A DNA stretch of 8,148 nt, taken from positions 1 through 8,148 of the forward strand of contig JALVKK010000266.1 of assembly GCA_027033875.1 (NCBI GenBank), read 5' to 3'. Shown piece by piece: positions 1 through 7,042 of this stretch. The first letter of the stretch is position 1; each line of letters opens with the position of its first letter. The position numbers and the translations under genes are program-made. The DNA comes from Flavobacteriales bacterium (lineage in GTDB: Bacteria > Bacteroidota > Bacteroidia > Flavobacteriales > Flavobacteriaceae). Below the pieces are notes generated by a model, which saw nothing but the letters and a program-made list of their open reading frames with translations, did not search any database and was not told the origin of the DNA.

Positions 1-1127
1 ATTGCGGGCAAAAAAATGACAACCGTCCATTAAGTATCAGCTTGTATTTCAGTAATTTCATATCTAATTTTTTTACCTTAGACGGTCGAATTTGGCGTAC
101 AATTATCTATTTGATTAGATATCCTGGCAAAGTTCCGTCAGAATACATTTCCGGTAAAAGAGTTTCGTACAATAACCCTTTTAAGTTTTTGTTACAAATC
201 AGCATTTTGTATTTTTTATTGAGCGGTTTGTTTGATTTTTTTCATCAAGAATCAAATCCGGATTTTATTAACACAGACCTTACCATATCCGAATCCAAAG
301 TCAATTACACAAAATATTTTGACTCTATCAATCTTAAAATCGGTTTTATCAGACAATTAAAAAACAAAACAATTTCAAAAAAAAGAAAAGATAGTTTATT
401 GCAAAGCATACTTGATCATGCTCCAAAAAAAATGTCTTTACACAATGGCATCATAAAATTCGGATTTTTTAATTATGACGATTTAAATAAGTATTTACAT
501 ACCAAAGGAATTTATTACGTTTATTATCCGGTTATTAATTATAAGAAAATATTTAAAGATTACGGTTTTTTTGAAAAAGTAATTAGTATATATACAATAG
601 TCGGGAATGATGTTTACAAAGTACTTTCCGACGAAGAAACCCTCCAAAAAATAGGGATTGAAAATACTATATACAATCAAATGGCGGTCAAATTTGCCAA
701 ACGTATTTATTTATTGTTCCGAGATGCTGCTTCACGCAAACAATTACAAAAAGCTATCATCTCAAAAATCAGTCTGGCTTTATTCTTTATATTACCGGTC
801 TTAGCTTTGTTGTTTCAATTTTTTTATTCAAAAAAACATACTTATATCGAAACTTTAGTTTTTATTTTTTACGTACAAAGTGTATATTTTTTGGTTTTAA
901 CGGTAAAACTTATCAGCCAAAATCTCCTTCCGTTACCAATAGATTTTTTAATTTCTTTTTTAATTGAACTATGGTTTATATATTATTTATTCTTATCAAC
1001 ATTAAAATTTTACCGGCAAAGGATATTGAAAAACATACTTAAAATTACTTTTTTGGTTTTACCTTCTTATGTCCTTTTATCAAGTATAGGATTTTTAATT
1101 ATCACATTGATATCAATTGTTTTATAA
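1..1127 (+). CDS. DUF3667-type zinc-ribbon membrane protein, 5' end outside window
   Basis: The frame is open from base 3, so the gene starts upstream. A TTG at 42 is the first start-like codon inside the window, but the 13 codons before it read CGQKNDNRPLSIS, matching the second half of the CxxCGQK zinc ribbon that opens DUF3667 proteins. In the 374 visible residues the family core follows: a TLDGRIWRT segment, then YPGKVPSEYISGKR (about 40-53), which resembles the family's 'RPGKVIREYIxGKR' signature, then a first membrane helix (about 59-79). A long polar, Lys-rich loop (about 80-255) comes next, then four more hydrophobic segments (about 258-275, 282-305, 311-334, 342-372). Function of the family is unknown; the inferred layout is a cytoplasmic zinc ribbon followed by a helical membrane domain. 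The stop abuts the next gene's ATG, suggesting co-transcription. Family assignment rests on recalled motifs and is fairly firm. Confidence 0.8.
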   Translation, partial: CGQKNDNRPLSISLYFSNFISNFFTLDGRIWRTIIYLIRYPGKVPSEYISGKRVSYNNPFKFLLQISILYFLLSGLFDFFHQESNPDFINTDLTISESKVNYTKYFDSINLKIGFIRQLKNKTISKKRKDSLLQSILDHAPKKMSLHNGIIKFGFFNYDDLNKYLHTKGIYYVYYPVINYKKIFKDYGFFEKVISIYTIVGNDVYKVLSDEETLQKIGIENTIYNQMAVKFAKRIYLLFRDAASRKQLQKAIISKISLALFFILPVLALLFQFFYSKKHTYIETLVFIFYVQSVYFLVLTVKLISQNLLPLPIDFLISFLIELWFIYYLFLSTLKFYRQRILKNILKITFLVLPSYVLLSSIGFLIITLISIVL

Positions 1128-1772
1128 ATGTTTATCAATTATTTTTTTAAAAAATTTAAATTCAGGCAATCAATCATATTATTTTTGCCCTTTCTGTTTT
1201 TATATGCACTGATTATTTTAGTTTTTAAAAAACCTTATTATGTAGGAGACGAATCGCGTTATTTGATGTTTGCACACAATATTCTCAACGGTTACTATTC
1301 ACCACCTCCTCCGAACATCAATTTGTGGAACGGGCCTGGCTATCCTCTTGTTTTAAGTATTTTTATCAAATTAAATGCACCTGATATAATTATATTATTA
1401 TTTAATGCTGTCGCTATTTACCTGTCTTTGATATTGACATATCAATCTTTATGCTACTTTTTTGACTACAAAAAAGCATTTCTTTTTACCGGCATATTGG
1501 GTTTTTATTATCCGCTTTACCGTATGTTGCCAAAAATTTTAACCGAACCGTTTACATGGTTTTTAATCAGTTTAATTGTCTATCTCAGCATTAAAAATTT
1601 CTACGAACACAAACACTCTTTTAAAAACATTTTTTGGTTTGGATTCAGTATTTTTTATTTGATGATAACAAAGGTTATTTTTGGTTATATTATACCCGTT
1701 TTACTGATATTACTGCTATTTTGGTATTTTTTACCCGTCACGGTTATATCCGTAAATCTTTATGGGCTTTGA
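1128..1772 (+). CDS. GT-C/GT39-like membrane glycosyltransferase, N-terminal part (frameshifted gene)
   Basis: The ATG directly follows the stop of the upstream gene (TAAATG), so translational coupling is likely. The 214-residue frame begins with a membrane helix (about 15-34), then an acidic pair in GDESRY (D41, E42), the position of the metal/sugar-phosphate acidic motif in the first external loop of ArnT/PMT-type transferases. A proline-rich stretch (59-62), GPGYP (69-73) and LTEP (138-141) also suit that family. Further hydrophobic helices follow. Members transfer sugars from a polyprenyl-phosphate donor outside the cytoplasmic membrane; donor and acceptor here are unknown. After residue 201 the frame loses its family-like character and stops at 1770-1772, while the next frame (-1) continues with a basic loop and more helices. 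The intact protein would be about 407 residues, near the short end for the family. As written, the 214-residue product lacks half the membrane domain and is probably inactive. Confidence 0.72.
   Translation: MFINYFFKKFKFRQSIILFLPFLFLYALIILVFKKPYYVGDESRYLMFAHNILNGYYSPPPPNINLWNGPGYPLVLSIFIKLNAPDIIILLFNAVAIYLSLILTYQSLCYFFDYKKAFLFTGILGFYYPLYRMLPKILTEPFTWFLISLIVYLSIKNFYEHKHSFKNIFWFGFSIFYLMITKVIFGYIIPVLLILLLFWYFLPVTVISVNLYGL
1727..1733 (+). other. Putative -1 slippery heptamer / frameshift point
   Basis: A six-T run followed by A gives T TTT TTA, with the 0-frame codons TAT TTT TTA. This matches the X XXY YYZ pattern in the correct phase, and a -1 slip here joins the two glycosyltransferase halves. 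Restoring one T gives the same downstream frame (F-F-T-R-H-G). Six bases after the heptamer, ACGG (1740-1743) can pair with CCGT (1750-1753). CCCGT (1734-1738) could also pair with ATGGG (1762-1766) around it, using one G-U pair. These stems are short and weak. A simple one-base loss in a homopolymer explains the data equally well. Confidence 0.55.
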
Positions 1773-2350
1773 TTTTGTCATTATTACTTAGCCTTCCCTA
1801 TTTATACTACACTTACACACTAACCGGTAAGTATTACTACTGGAGTAATGCCGGCGGTCTGTCATTATATTTGATGAGTACAACTTACGAAAGCGAAGAC
1901 GGCAGATTTATAACGCCTGAAAAATTGTTGCAATCAGATTTACACCGGCATGAAGTTGACAGTATTATTAACAAAATGCCTGCAGTGGCTATGGACGATG
2001 CTTTAAAAAAAATAGCTTTGAATAATATTAAAAACAAACCGGTAAAATATTTTAGAAATTGGTTATCAAATCTTTATCGTTTATTTATTGCCGGACCATT
2101 TTTGGACGAACCTAGAAATATCATTTATACTATACCCAATTTTTTTATCATTTCTATCATTCTTTGGAGTTTTGCCGGTTTTAGAAAAATCACAAAAGAA
2201 ATACCTTTTCCTTTATATTTCCTTCTCTTATTTTTTCTGATTTACCTTGTCGGCAACAGTCTTTTAGCGGCAAAATCAAGGATGTTTTACATCAGTTTTC
2301 CTTTTTGGATTGTTTGGGTTGCTGTTATTTGGCAAAAAAAACATCAATAA
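1733..2350 (+). CDS. GT-C/GT39-like membrane glycosyltransferase, C-terminal part (frameshifted gene)
   Basis: This frame, -1 relative to the N-terminal part, carries the remaining 205 residues and ends at TAA 2348-2350. It starts with a basic cytoplasmic loop (TRHGYIRK), then a membrane helix (SLWALILSLLLSLPY), then an external segment with YYYWSNAGGLSLYLMS and a long soluble stretch. Two further helices lie near the C-terminus (about 2127-2178 and 2209-2253), followed by a SRMFYISFPF segment and a last helix. That alternation fits the C-terminal half of GT-C transferases. There is no credible independent start: the frame is also open from a TTG at 1634, but its peptide before about 1727 (TRFTDIT region) is not membrane-like, whereas the other frame is. 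It is therefore expressed only by frameshifting, or is dead or misassembled. The stop lies 31 bases from the stop of the convergent antiporter gene, with no obvious terminator hairpin between them. Confidence 0.68.
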   Translation, partial: TRHGYIRKSLWALILSLLLSLPYLYYTYTLTGKYYYWSNAGGLSLYLMSTTYESEDGRFITPEKLLQSDLHRHEVDSIINKMPAVAMDDALKKIALNNIKNKPVKYFRNWLSNLYRLFIAGPFLDEPRNIIYTIPNFFIISIILWSFAGFRKITKEIPFPLYFLLLFFLIYLVGNSLLAAKSRMFYISFPFWIVWVAVIWQKKHQ

Positions 2351-2381
2351 ATTATATCTTGATACAGAATTTTATATGCAA

Positions 2382-3617
2382 TTATTTATATTTTCTTACC
2401 AATTTTCCCAAAGATAATCCTTGTACTAAAATTGAAAACACAACAATCATATAAGTCATAACCAGAAATAAATTACGATACATATCTTCGGGGATACTCA
2501 ATGCCAGTGCAATGGAAATACCGCCCCGCAAACCGCCCCACGTCATGATAAAATCCGTTTTGGGAATAAATTTTATTTTACGTTCAAAATAAGTCAACAG
2601 AGGTTTGACTGACAAATACCGGCTGATCAAAACTATAATAACGGCAATAACACCCGCAATTACTAAATCAAAATCGAAAGAGACTACCAACAATTCCATA
2701 CCAATCATGACAAACAAAATCGTATTGAGCAACACATCGACCAATTCCCAAAATTTATCGACGTAAACTTCGGTAATTTCGCTCAAGGCGTTATTTCGTA
2801 CGGTATCATTTCCGATGACCAATCCGGCGGTTACCATTGTCAAAGGAGCAGATACGTGAATCTTGTGCGCCAATACGGTGCCGCCCATAACCAAAGCCAA
2901 AGTTACCATAACTTCGGCATCAAAATTATCGATGGTTTTCATCATAATATAAGCTATCCACCCCAATGCCAAGCCCAAAGCTATACCACCCAAAACTTCT
3001 ATACCGAACAATTTGAACACATCGGTAACATGAAAATTTGCGACTCCTTGTTTGGCAATTTTAAAAATGCTTAAAAAAATGACAACCCCTATTCCGTCGT
3101 TAAAAAGCGATTCGCCGACTATAACGGTCTCTACTTTCTTGTCTATTCCTATCTTTTTTAAGATGCCGAGAACTGCAATAGGGTCGGTAGGCGAAATCAA
3201 TGCGCCGAATAATAAAGTGTATATGAAGGGTACTTGAAAACCTAAAAATTGCAAAGCAAAAAAGATTAAACCGCCAACTAAAAAAGTGGAAATCAAAGTA
3301 CCTATAAAAGCAAATCCCAAAACCGGACGCCTTTGAACTTTGAGCTGTTCAAAATTGGTATGCATAGCGCCGGCAAACAGCATAAAACTCAACATCATAT
3401 CGAGTAAAACTTCCGAAAAATCGATTTGACTAATCAGTTCTTTCTGGTGGTTGAACAAAACCGGATCGATATAACTCGACACAATGGTTATCAATGTAAA
3501 GATTATGGCTATCAACATCAAGCCTATTGTAGTAGGCAATTTCAGATATTTTTCATTCAGATAACCGAATACGGCTGTCATAACGACTATGATTGATGCT
3601 ATTTCGAAATATTCCAT
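2382..3617 (-). CDS. CPA1-family Na+/H+ antiporter (NhaP-like)
   Basis: This 411-residue integral membrane protein has about 12 hydrophobic segments, as expected for cation:proton antiporters, which exchange Na+ (or K+) for H+ across the cytoplasmic membrane. Family marks are SPTDPIAVLG (T144-D145-P146 in the unwound crossing helix), GESLFNDG (N173-D174, the Asn-Asp ion-binding pair typical of electroneutral CPA1/NhaP proteins rather than the Asp-Asp of NhaA), a conserved HxxxxxAPLTMVTAGLVIGN stretch (252-270), and GGLRGGISIALALSIP (R364) near the end. The C-terminus stops just after GLSLGKLVRK, so there is no cytoplasmic TrkA-C or other regulatory domain. Length is normal for the compact form. 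The ATG at 3615-3617 directly precedes the first helix and no Shine-Dalgarno is visible, as usual in Bacteroidota. It lies 206 bases downstream of the peptidase gene on the same strand and is probably a separate unit. Ion specificity (Na+, Li+ or K+) cannot be read from sequence. Confidence 0.93.
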   Translation of the reverse strand: MEYFEIASIIVVMTAVFGYLNEKYLKLPTTIGLMLIAIIFTLITIVSSYIDPVLFNHQKELISQIDFSEVLLDMMLSFMLFAGAMHTNFEQLKVQRRPVLGFAFIGTLISTFLVGGLIFFALQFLGFQVPFIYTLLFGALISPTDPIAVLGILKKIGIDKKVETVIVGESLFNDGIGVVIFLSIFKIAKQGVANFHVTDVFKLFGIEVLGGIALGLALGWIAYIMMKTIDNFDAEVMVTLALVMGGTVLAHKIHVSAPLTMVTAGLVIGNDTVRNNALSEITEVYVDKFWELVDVLLNTILFVMIGMELLVVSFDFDLVIAGVIAVIIVLISRYLSVKPLLTYFERKIKFIPKTDFIMTWGGLRGGISIALALSIPEDMYRNLFLVMTYMIVVFSILVQGLSLGKLVRKYK

Positions 3618-3730
3618 TTTATTGAGAAATTGAGGATTTATTCTACTTCAATTTATATTTTATTCTTTGATAATTGTTGTAAATTTTATACAATAATTCT
3701 GTTTTAATTTGAATAAAAGAGGATTTTTCA

Positions 3731-3755
3731 ACATTAAGAAATTAAGAACATTAAG
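3731..3755. repeat. Threefold ATTAAG short tandem-like repeat
   Basis: The hexamer ATTAAG occurs at 3733-3738, 3741-3746 and 3750-3755 (spacing 8 and 9 bases), within the 206-base gap between the peptidase and antiporter genes. Read on the - strand it is CTTAAT three times, 114 to 136 bases upstream of the antiporter start. It could be a binding site, or only AT-rich drift. The rest of the gap (3618-3823) is AT-rich and has no ORF or strong hairpin that I can support. Confidence 0.4.
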
Positions 3756-3823
3756 TTTGATAAATTATTAGTCCCGCTTCCTCCAAAATAAGTATGCATT
3801 TTCAATGTTTCTCTTGCTACCGG

Positions 3824-5746
3824 TTACTTCTTAATCATTTTCTTAACATAAATTCCTTTATCCGTTTCTATTTTTACGATATATAGTCCTTTTTTCAAAT
3901 CATTGACATCAATCCGCTGAAAATTTTGCGATACCGCTAACAATTCTTGTCCGTTTGGTGTTAGAATTGTTACTTTTCGGATATTGATATCATTGTTGTA
4001 AATATTTAGGAAATTTTGTGCCGGATTAGGAAACATTTTAATATCAGTATCATTCAAAATATCAACCGCCAATATGGTATTTAAGCTTGTTTGTCCTTTA
4101 ACAATATCATTGTGTGCATCAAATTCAACATTTGTAGCTTCAAACCCGGTATTAACCGTAAAATGTTGTCCGTTGGAAGTATTATCCAATATGGTTTCAT
4201 AAGTATTGCCGGCATTACCGGTGAATTTAAACGGTAAAGTCATTTCAAAAAAATCGACCGATGTATGCGAAGTTGTTTGATTGACCAAAACATCATAGAG
4301 TCCCGATCCGATGCGAGTTACCGTAATATTGTAAGTAGGATAACCCTCACCGTAAATCCAATCGTTAAAAAATTCCGTCAAATTTTGTCCGGATTGTGAT
4401 TCCAATTCTTGACGTAAATCGTCTGTTAAAACATATTGAAATTTGTGATTGTTTACATAATTTCCAATGGCTTGAAAAAAATCGGTATCAGTTAATTTTA
4501 ATCGTAACATATTGAGAGCCATTGCGCCTTTATGGTATGAAAGTCTGCTGTTAAAAATACGCCACACATCGGTAGTGTCTTGTACATATACTGAGCCTCC
4601 GGGCATGGAAGTGATATCATTTGTAACATTTTCTTTCCAACTGTCAAAAGCCGCTTGTCCGTCGAGCGCCTCTCTTGTCAGAGCTTCACTATACGTTGCA
4701 AAACCTTCGTTGAGCCAAATATCGTGCCACGAACCGCAAGTAAGTGCATCGCCAAACCATTGGTGTGCCAATTCGTGAGCCGCTAACCAACGCTGGTAAC
4801 TAACCAAAAAAGTAGCCGTTTGATGTTCCATACCTCCGCCCCAGCCAAACTGAATTTGTCCGTATTTTTCCTGATTGAAAGGATATGCTCCGAAGGTGTT
4901 TTCAAAATAATTCATCACATCTAAATGCGAAGCGGTATTTGTTTGCGCGGTTGATAAGTTTTCGGGATACACATAATTATCAATCGGGAAACTTTGATTT
5001 ATACCGGCATTTATAGTAAACTTATCGTAATTGGTAACGGCAAAAGCTATCAAATATGCAGCTATGGGATACCGATGTTTCCATACGGAAGTTTTAGTAT
5101 TGTTACTGACCGTTTCGCTCGTCAAAAGTCCGTTGGAAACCGCTGTCATCGTTTCGCCGCCGACTGTTTGCGGGTAATTGATAATGACATCTACCGAATC
5201 AATTTTATCGTTCAAATCTTGTTTGCAAGGCCACCAGTCGCGCGCACCGTAAGGTTCGGAGAGCGTCCAGACAACCGGAACATTATTACCGTGAGTCGAT
5301 ACGGTATAAGAAGACAAACCCGTATCGGGTACCACTCCTTGATAAGAGATTTTTACTGAATCTATACTACCGGCTGGTAATGTTTGCGAAAGGTTGATAA
5401 TCAGCCTGTTATCTTGTTGCAAAAAAGTTAAATTTTGATTATGCCAAACTACGTTATCGACAGTCATTTGGTCATTAAAATCAAATTCCATTGTTGTCAT
5501 ATTTTGATTTGGCACAAAATAGGTCATCACTTCTCCGGTTAAATCACGGGTAGTCAATGATGGATTCAATGTCAATCGATGAAATTTGATATCATAATTG
5601 CCGGTATCAGCCAAAGCCTGTTTCAATAGCCGGTTCAAAGCAGCAACTCGTTCTTTTTCAACAAGATGACGAAAAGGTTTTTCGACAAATTGAGCTTGAA
5701 TTTGCAATGAAAAAAACATAATAATTGAAAAAAGTATTTTGTTCAT
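3824..5746 (-). CDS. Secreted M1 family zinc aminopeptidase with T9SS sorting domain
   Basis: This 640-residue exported metallopeptidase probably removes N-terminal residues from peptides outside the cell or at its surface. The ATG at 5744-5746 is chosen because it starts a typical signal peptide (MNKILFSIIMFFSLQIQAQ, cleavage after about residue 19); an in-frame TTG 33 bases upstream would add 11 residues before it. An M1 N-terminal beta domain follows (about 50-240). The catalytic domain has GGMEH (304-308, aminopeptidase motif), HELAHQWFGD (H324, E325, H328) and, 18 residues later, E347 in WLNEGFATY, completing the zinc site. Y404 in SYHKGAMALNMLR fits the catalytic tyrosine. After a short beta segment (about 470-560), residues 566-640 form a type A C-terminal sorting domain: MFPNPAQNFLNIY, a VTILTPNGQEL strand, LKKGLYIVKI and the terminal VKKMIKK. 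This domain is normally cleaved during type IX secretion. The GxMEN Asn of many M1 enzymes is His here. The large C-terminal ERAP1-like domain is absent. Confidence 0.95.
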   Translation of the reverse strand: MNKILFSIIMFFSLQIQAQFVEKPFRHLVEKERVAALNRLLKQALADTGNYDIKFHRLTLNPSLTTRDLTGEVMTYFVPNQNMTTMEFDFNDQMTVDNVVWHNQNLTFLQQDNRLIINLSQTLPAGSIDSVKISYQGVVPDTGLSSYTVSTHGNNVPVVWTLSEPYGARDWWPCKQDLNDKIDSVDVIINYPQTVGGETMTAVSNGLLTSETVSNNTKTSVWKHRYPIAAYLIAFAVTNYDKFTINAGINQSFPIDNYVYPENLSTAQTNTASHLDVMNYFENTFGAYPFNQEKYGQIQFGWGGGMEHQTATFLVSYQRWLAAHELAHQWFGDALTCGSWHDIWLNEGFATYSEALTREALDGQAAFDSWKENVTNDITSMPGGSVYVQDTTDVWRIFNSRLSYHKGAMALNMLRLKLTDTDFFQAIGNYVNNHKFQYVLTDDLRQELESQSGQNLTEFFNDWIYGEGYPTYNITVTRIGSGLYDVLVNQTTSHTSVDFFEMTLPFKFTGNAGNTYETILDNTSNGQHFTVNTGFEATNVEFDAHNDIVKGQTSLNTILAVDILNDTDIKMFPNPAQNFLNIYNNDINIRKVTILTPNGQELLAVSQNFQRIDVNDLKKGLYIVKIETDKGIYVKKMIKK

Positions 5747-5904
5747 GATAACTGTTTTGAGATTAAGAAATAGTATCAAAATAAGCTAATAATAAAACGA
5801 TAATTACATTTGACTGTATTAAGTTGTAAAACTAAGAAAAAAATATCATTCTCAATTATAAAATATTTTTATACATTTACCTTTTTGCGAAACAATAAAA
5901 TATT
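5747..5904. promoter_or_regulatory. Divergent intergenic region with possible promoter element
   Basis: These 158 AT-rich bases separate the divergent peptidase (-) and GNAT-like (+) genes and should hold both promoters. On the + strand, TACATTTG at 5805-5812 fits the Bacteroidota -7 consensus TAnnTTTG, about 92 bases before the ATG, but no TTG is seen at the expected -33 position. On the - strand, TTATTTTG (complement of 5777-5784) differs from the consensus at one position and also lacks a clear -33. A perfect AT-only inverted repeat lies at 5857-5873 (TATAAAA, TAT, TTTTATA). No Shine-Dalgarno is evident before either start. The promoter role is certain in general but the exact elements are weakly supported. 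Confidence 0.35.
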
Positions 5905-7032
5905 ATGCCGTCAAAATACGAAATAAAAACTGCGGATAATCCGAAAATATTTAAGGATTTTATCAATTTTCCTTACATTTTATACAAAGACAATTCATAT
6001 TGGCTTCCCTCAATCAAATCGGACGAACGCAAAATGTGGACCAAACATCCGGCTTTAAAATTTGTCGATTTACAAAAATGGGTGGTTTATTGGAAAGGGC
6101 GACCAATCGGGCGTATTGCAGCTGCAATTAATCATAAATACAACGAAAAAACAGAACAGGCTTACGGACGAATTGTCGGTTTGGAGACATATAATGATGA
6201 AAAAGGATTTGAATTGTTAATGGATACCGCTATTGATTGGCTTAAAAATAAAGGCATGCAAAAAGTACACGGTCCTTTGGGTTTTACCAATCTCGATACC
6301 CAAGGTATGCTGATTGAAGGCTTTGAAGAATTACCTTCTATTGCTTCAGTCTATCATCTGGCTTACTACAAAACTTTAATGCAAAAATACGGTTTTGAAA
6401 AAGAAAACGATTGGATAGAGTTTCGTTTGAAATTGACAGACGAACCGGTCAAAAAAGGGGAACGCGGTGCAGCATTGCTCAAACGCCGTTTCGGTTATGA
6501 AGTTTTTTCTCCGAAAAACAAATCTGAACTCAAATCTTATGCCGATGTAGCATTTCAAATTTTAAACAAAGCTTTTGCTCATTTGCCTTATGTTATAGAG
6601 TTGAATGATGAATTGAAAAATTATTATAAAAACAAATATTTTAGTGTTTTAGACCCTAAATTTACTTTTTTTGTCAAAGACAAAGATCAAATTGTCGGTT
6701 TTTTGATTGCCATACCATCCCTTTCCGAAGGCGTAAAAAAAGCCAATGGCAAATTGTTTCCGTTTGGTTGGTATCATATCATGCAAGCCATGAAACACCC
6801 CAAAGTTATTGACACTTTACTGACAGGCGTTATTCCCGAATACGACTCCAAAGGCGTAGCCGTAATGTTATTTGACGCACTGCACAAAGCTATGATAGAC
6901 AACAATATAACGGATATTGAAACCACCGGTGTGTTTGAAGATAATCTTAATGTCATATCCAATTGGAAAAACTACGAACACCGGCAACACAAACGTCGCC
7001 GTACATGGATTAAGGATATCTCCGATAGTTGA
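5905..7032 (+). CDS. GNAT-like (acyl-CoA N-acyltransferase fold) protein, YghO-like, function unknown
   Basis: This 375-residue soluble protein has no signal peptide or membrane helix. It begins MPSKYEIKTADNPKIFKDFINFPYILYKDN, with a conserved-looking YWLP at 32-35. Residues about 60-115 read as a GNAT beta-strand/helix unit: VVYWKGRPIGRIAAAINHKYN, then GRIVGLETYNDEKGFELLMDTAIDWLKNKG. KVHGPLGFTNLDTQGMLIEGF (120-140) follows. The C-terminal half looks like a second unit: FFVKDKDQIVGFLIAIPSLSEG (255-276), LLTGVIPEYDSKGVAVMLFDALHKAM (305-330), then an E-D-N motif (345-347) and a basic RQHKRRRTW near the end, resembling the last strands of FemX/GNAT-type proteins. The family is widespread and often named only as hypothetical protein, GNAT N-acetyltransferase or E. 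coli YghO-like; I recall this loosely. Substrate unknown. It diverges from the peptidase gene and converges on murG with 10 bases between stops. ATG 5905 is the first sensible start. Confidence 0.75.
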   Translation: MPSKYEIKTADNPKIFKDFINFPYILYKDNSYWLPSIKSDERKMWTKHPALKFVDLQKWVVYWKGRPIGRIAAAINHKYNEKTEQAYGRIVGLETYNDEKGFELLMDTAIDWLKNKGMQKVHGPLGFTNLDTQGMLIEGFEELPSIASVYHLAYYKTLMQKYGFEKENDWIEFRLKLTDEPVKKGERGAALLKRRFGYEVFSPKNKSELKSYADVAFQILNKAFAHLPYVIELNDELKNYYKNKYFSVLDPKFTFFVKDKDQIVGFLIAIPSLSEGVKKANGKLFPFGWYHIMQAMKHPKVIDTLLTGVIPEYDSKGVAVMLFDALHKAMIDNNITDIETTGVFEDNLNVISNWKNYEHRQHKRRRTWIKDISDS

Positions 7033-7040
7033 AATTATCG
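7023..7040. terminator. Weak hairpin spanning the convergent gene ends
   Basis: CGATAG (7023-7028) pairs with TTATCG (7035-7040), five Watson-Crick pairs and one G-U, around a six-base loop that contains the TGA of the rightward gene. It lies just before the murG stop. A small two-way terminator at the 10-base junction between convergent genes is plausible, but the stem is short and no clean T-run follows it on either strand. Confidence 0.22.
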
Positions 7041-7042
7041 TA

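Noticed and set aside
1634..1732. A TTG start at 1634 giving a 238-residue protein that overlaps the upstream frame
   Set aside because: The peptide before about 1727 in this frame is not membrane-like, while the other frame reads as a good membrane helix; the true protein crosses frames at the T run.
2351..2381. A terminator between the convergent glycosyltransferase and antiporter genes
   Set aside because: The 31 bases and flanks are AT-rich but contain no stem of useful length followed by a T-run.
2856..3237. Two overlapping + strand open frames inside the antiporter gene
   Set aside because: Both are antisense shadows with unlikely composition and no recognisable motif.
3749..3758. TAAGTTTG on the + strand as a promoter -7 element
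   Set aside because: It points toward the 3' end of the oppositely oriented peptidase gene with no + strand gene downstream and no -33 partner.
4994..5359. A 121-codon open frame on the + strand inside the peptidase gene
   Set aside because: It lies fully antisense to a well-supported gene, has no family-like motif, and its openness follows from the codon pattern of the opposite strand.
5747..5779. An 11-residue N-terminal extension of the M1 peptidase from a TTG
   Set aside because: The internal ATG at 5744-5746 starts a textbook signal peptide; the extension would bury it behind extra residues.
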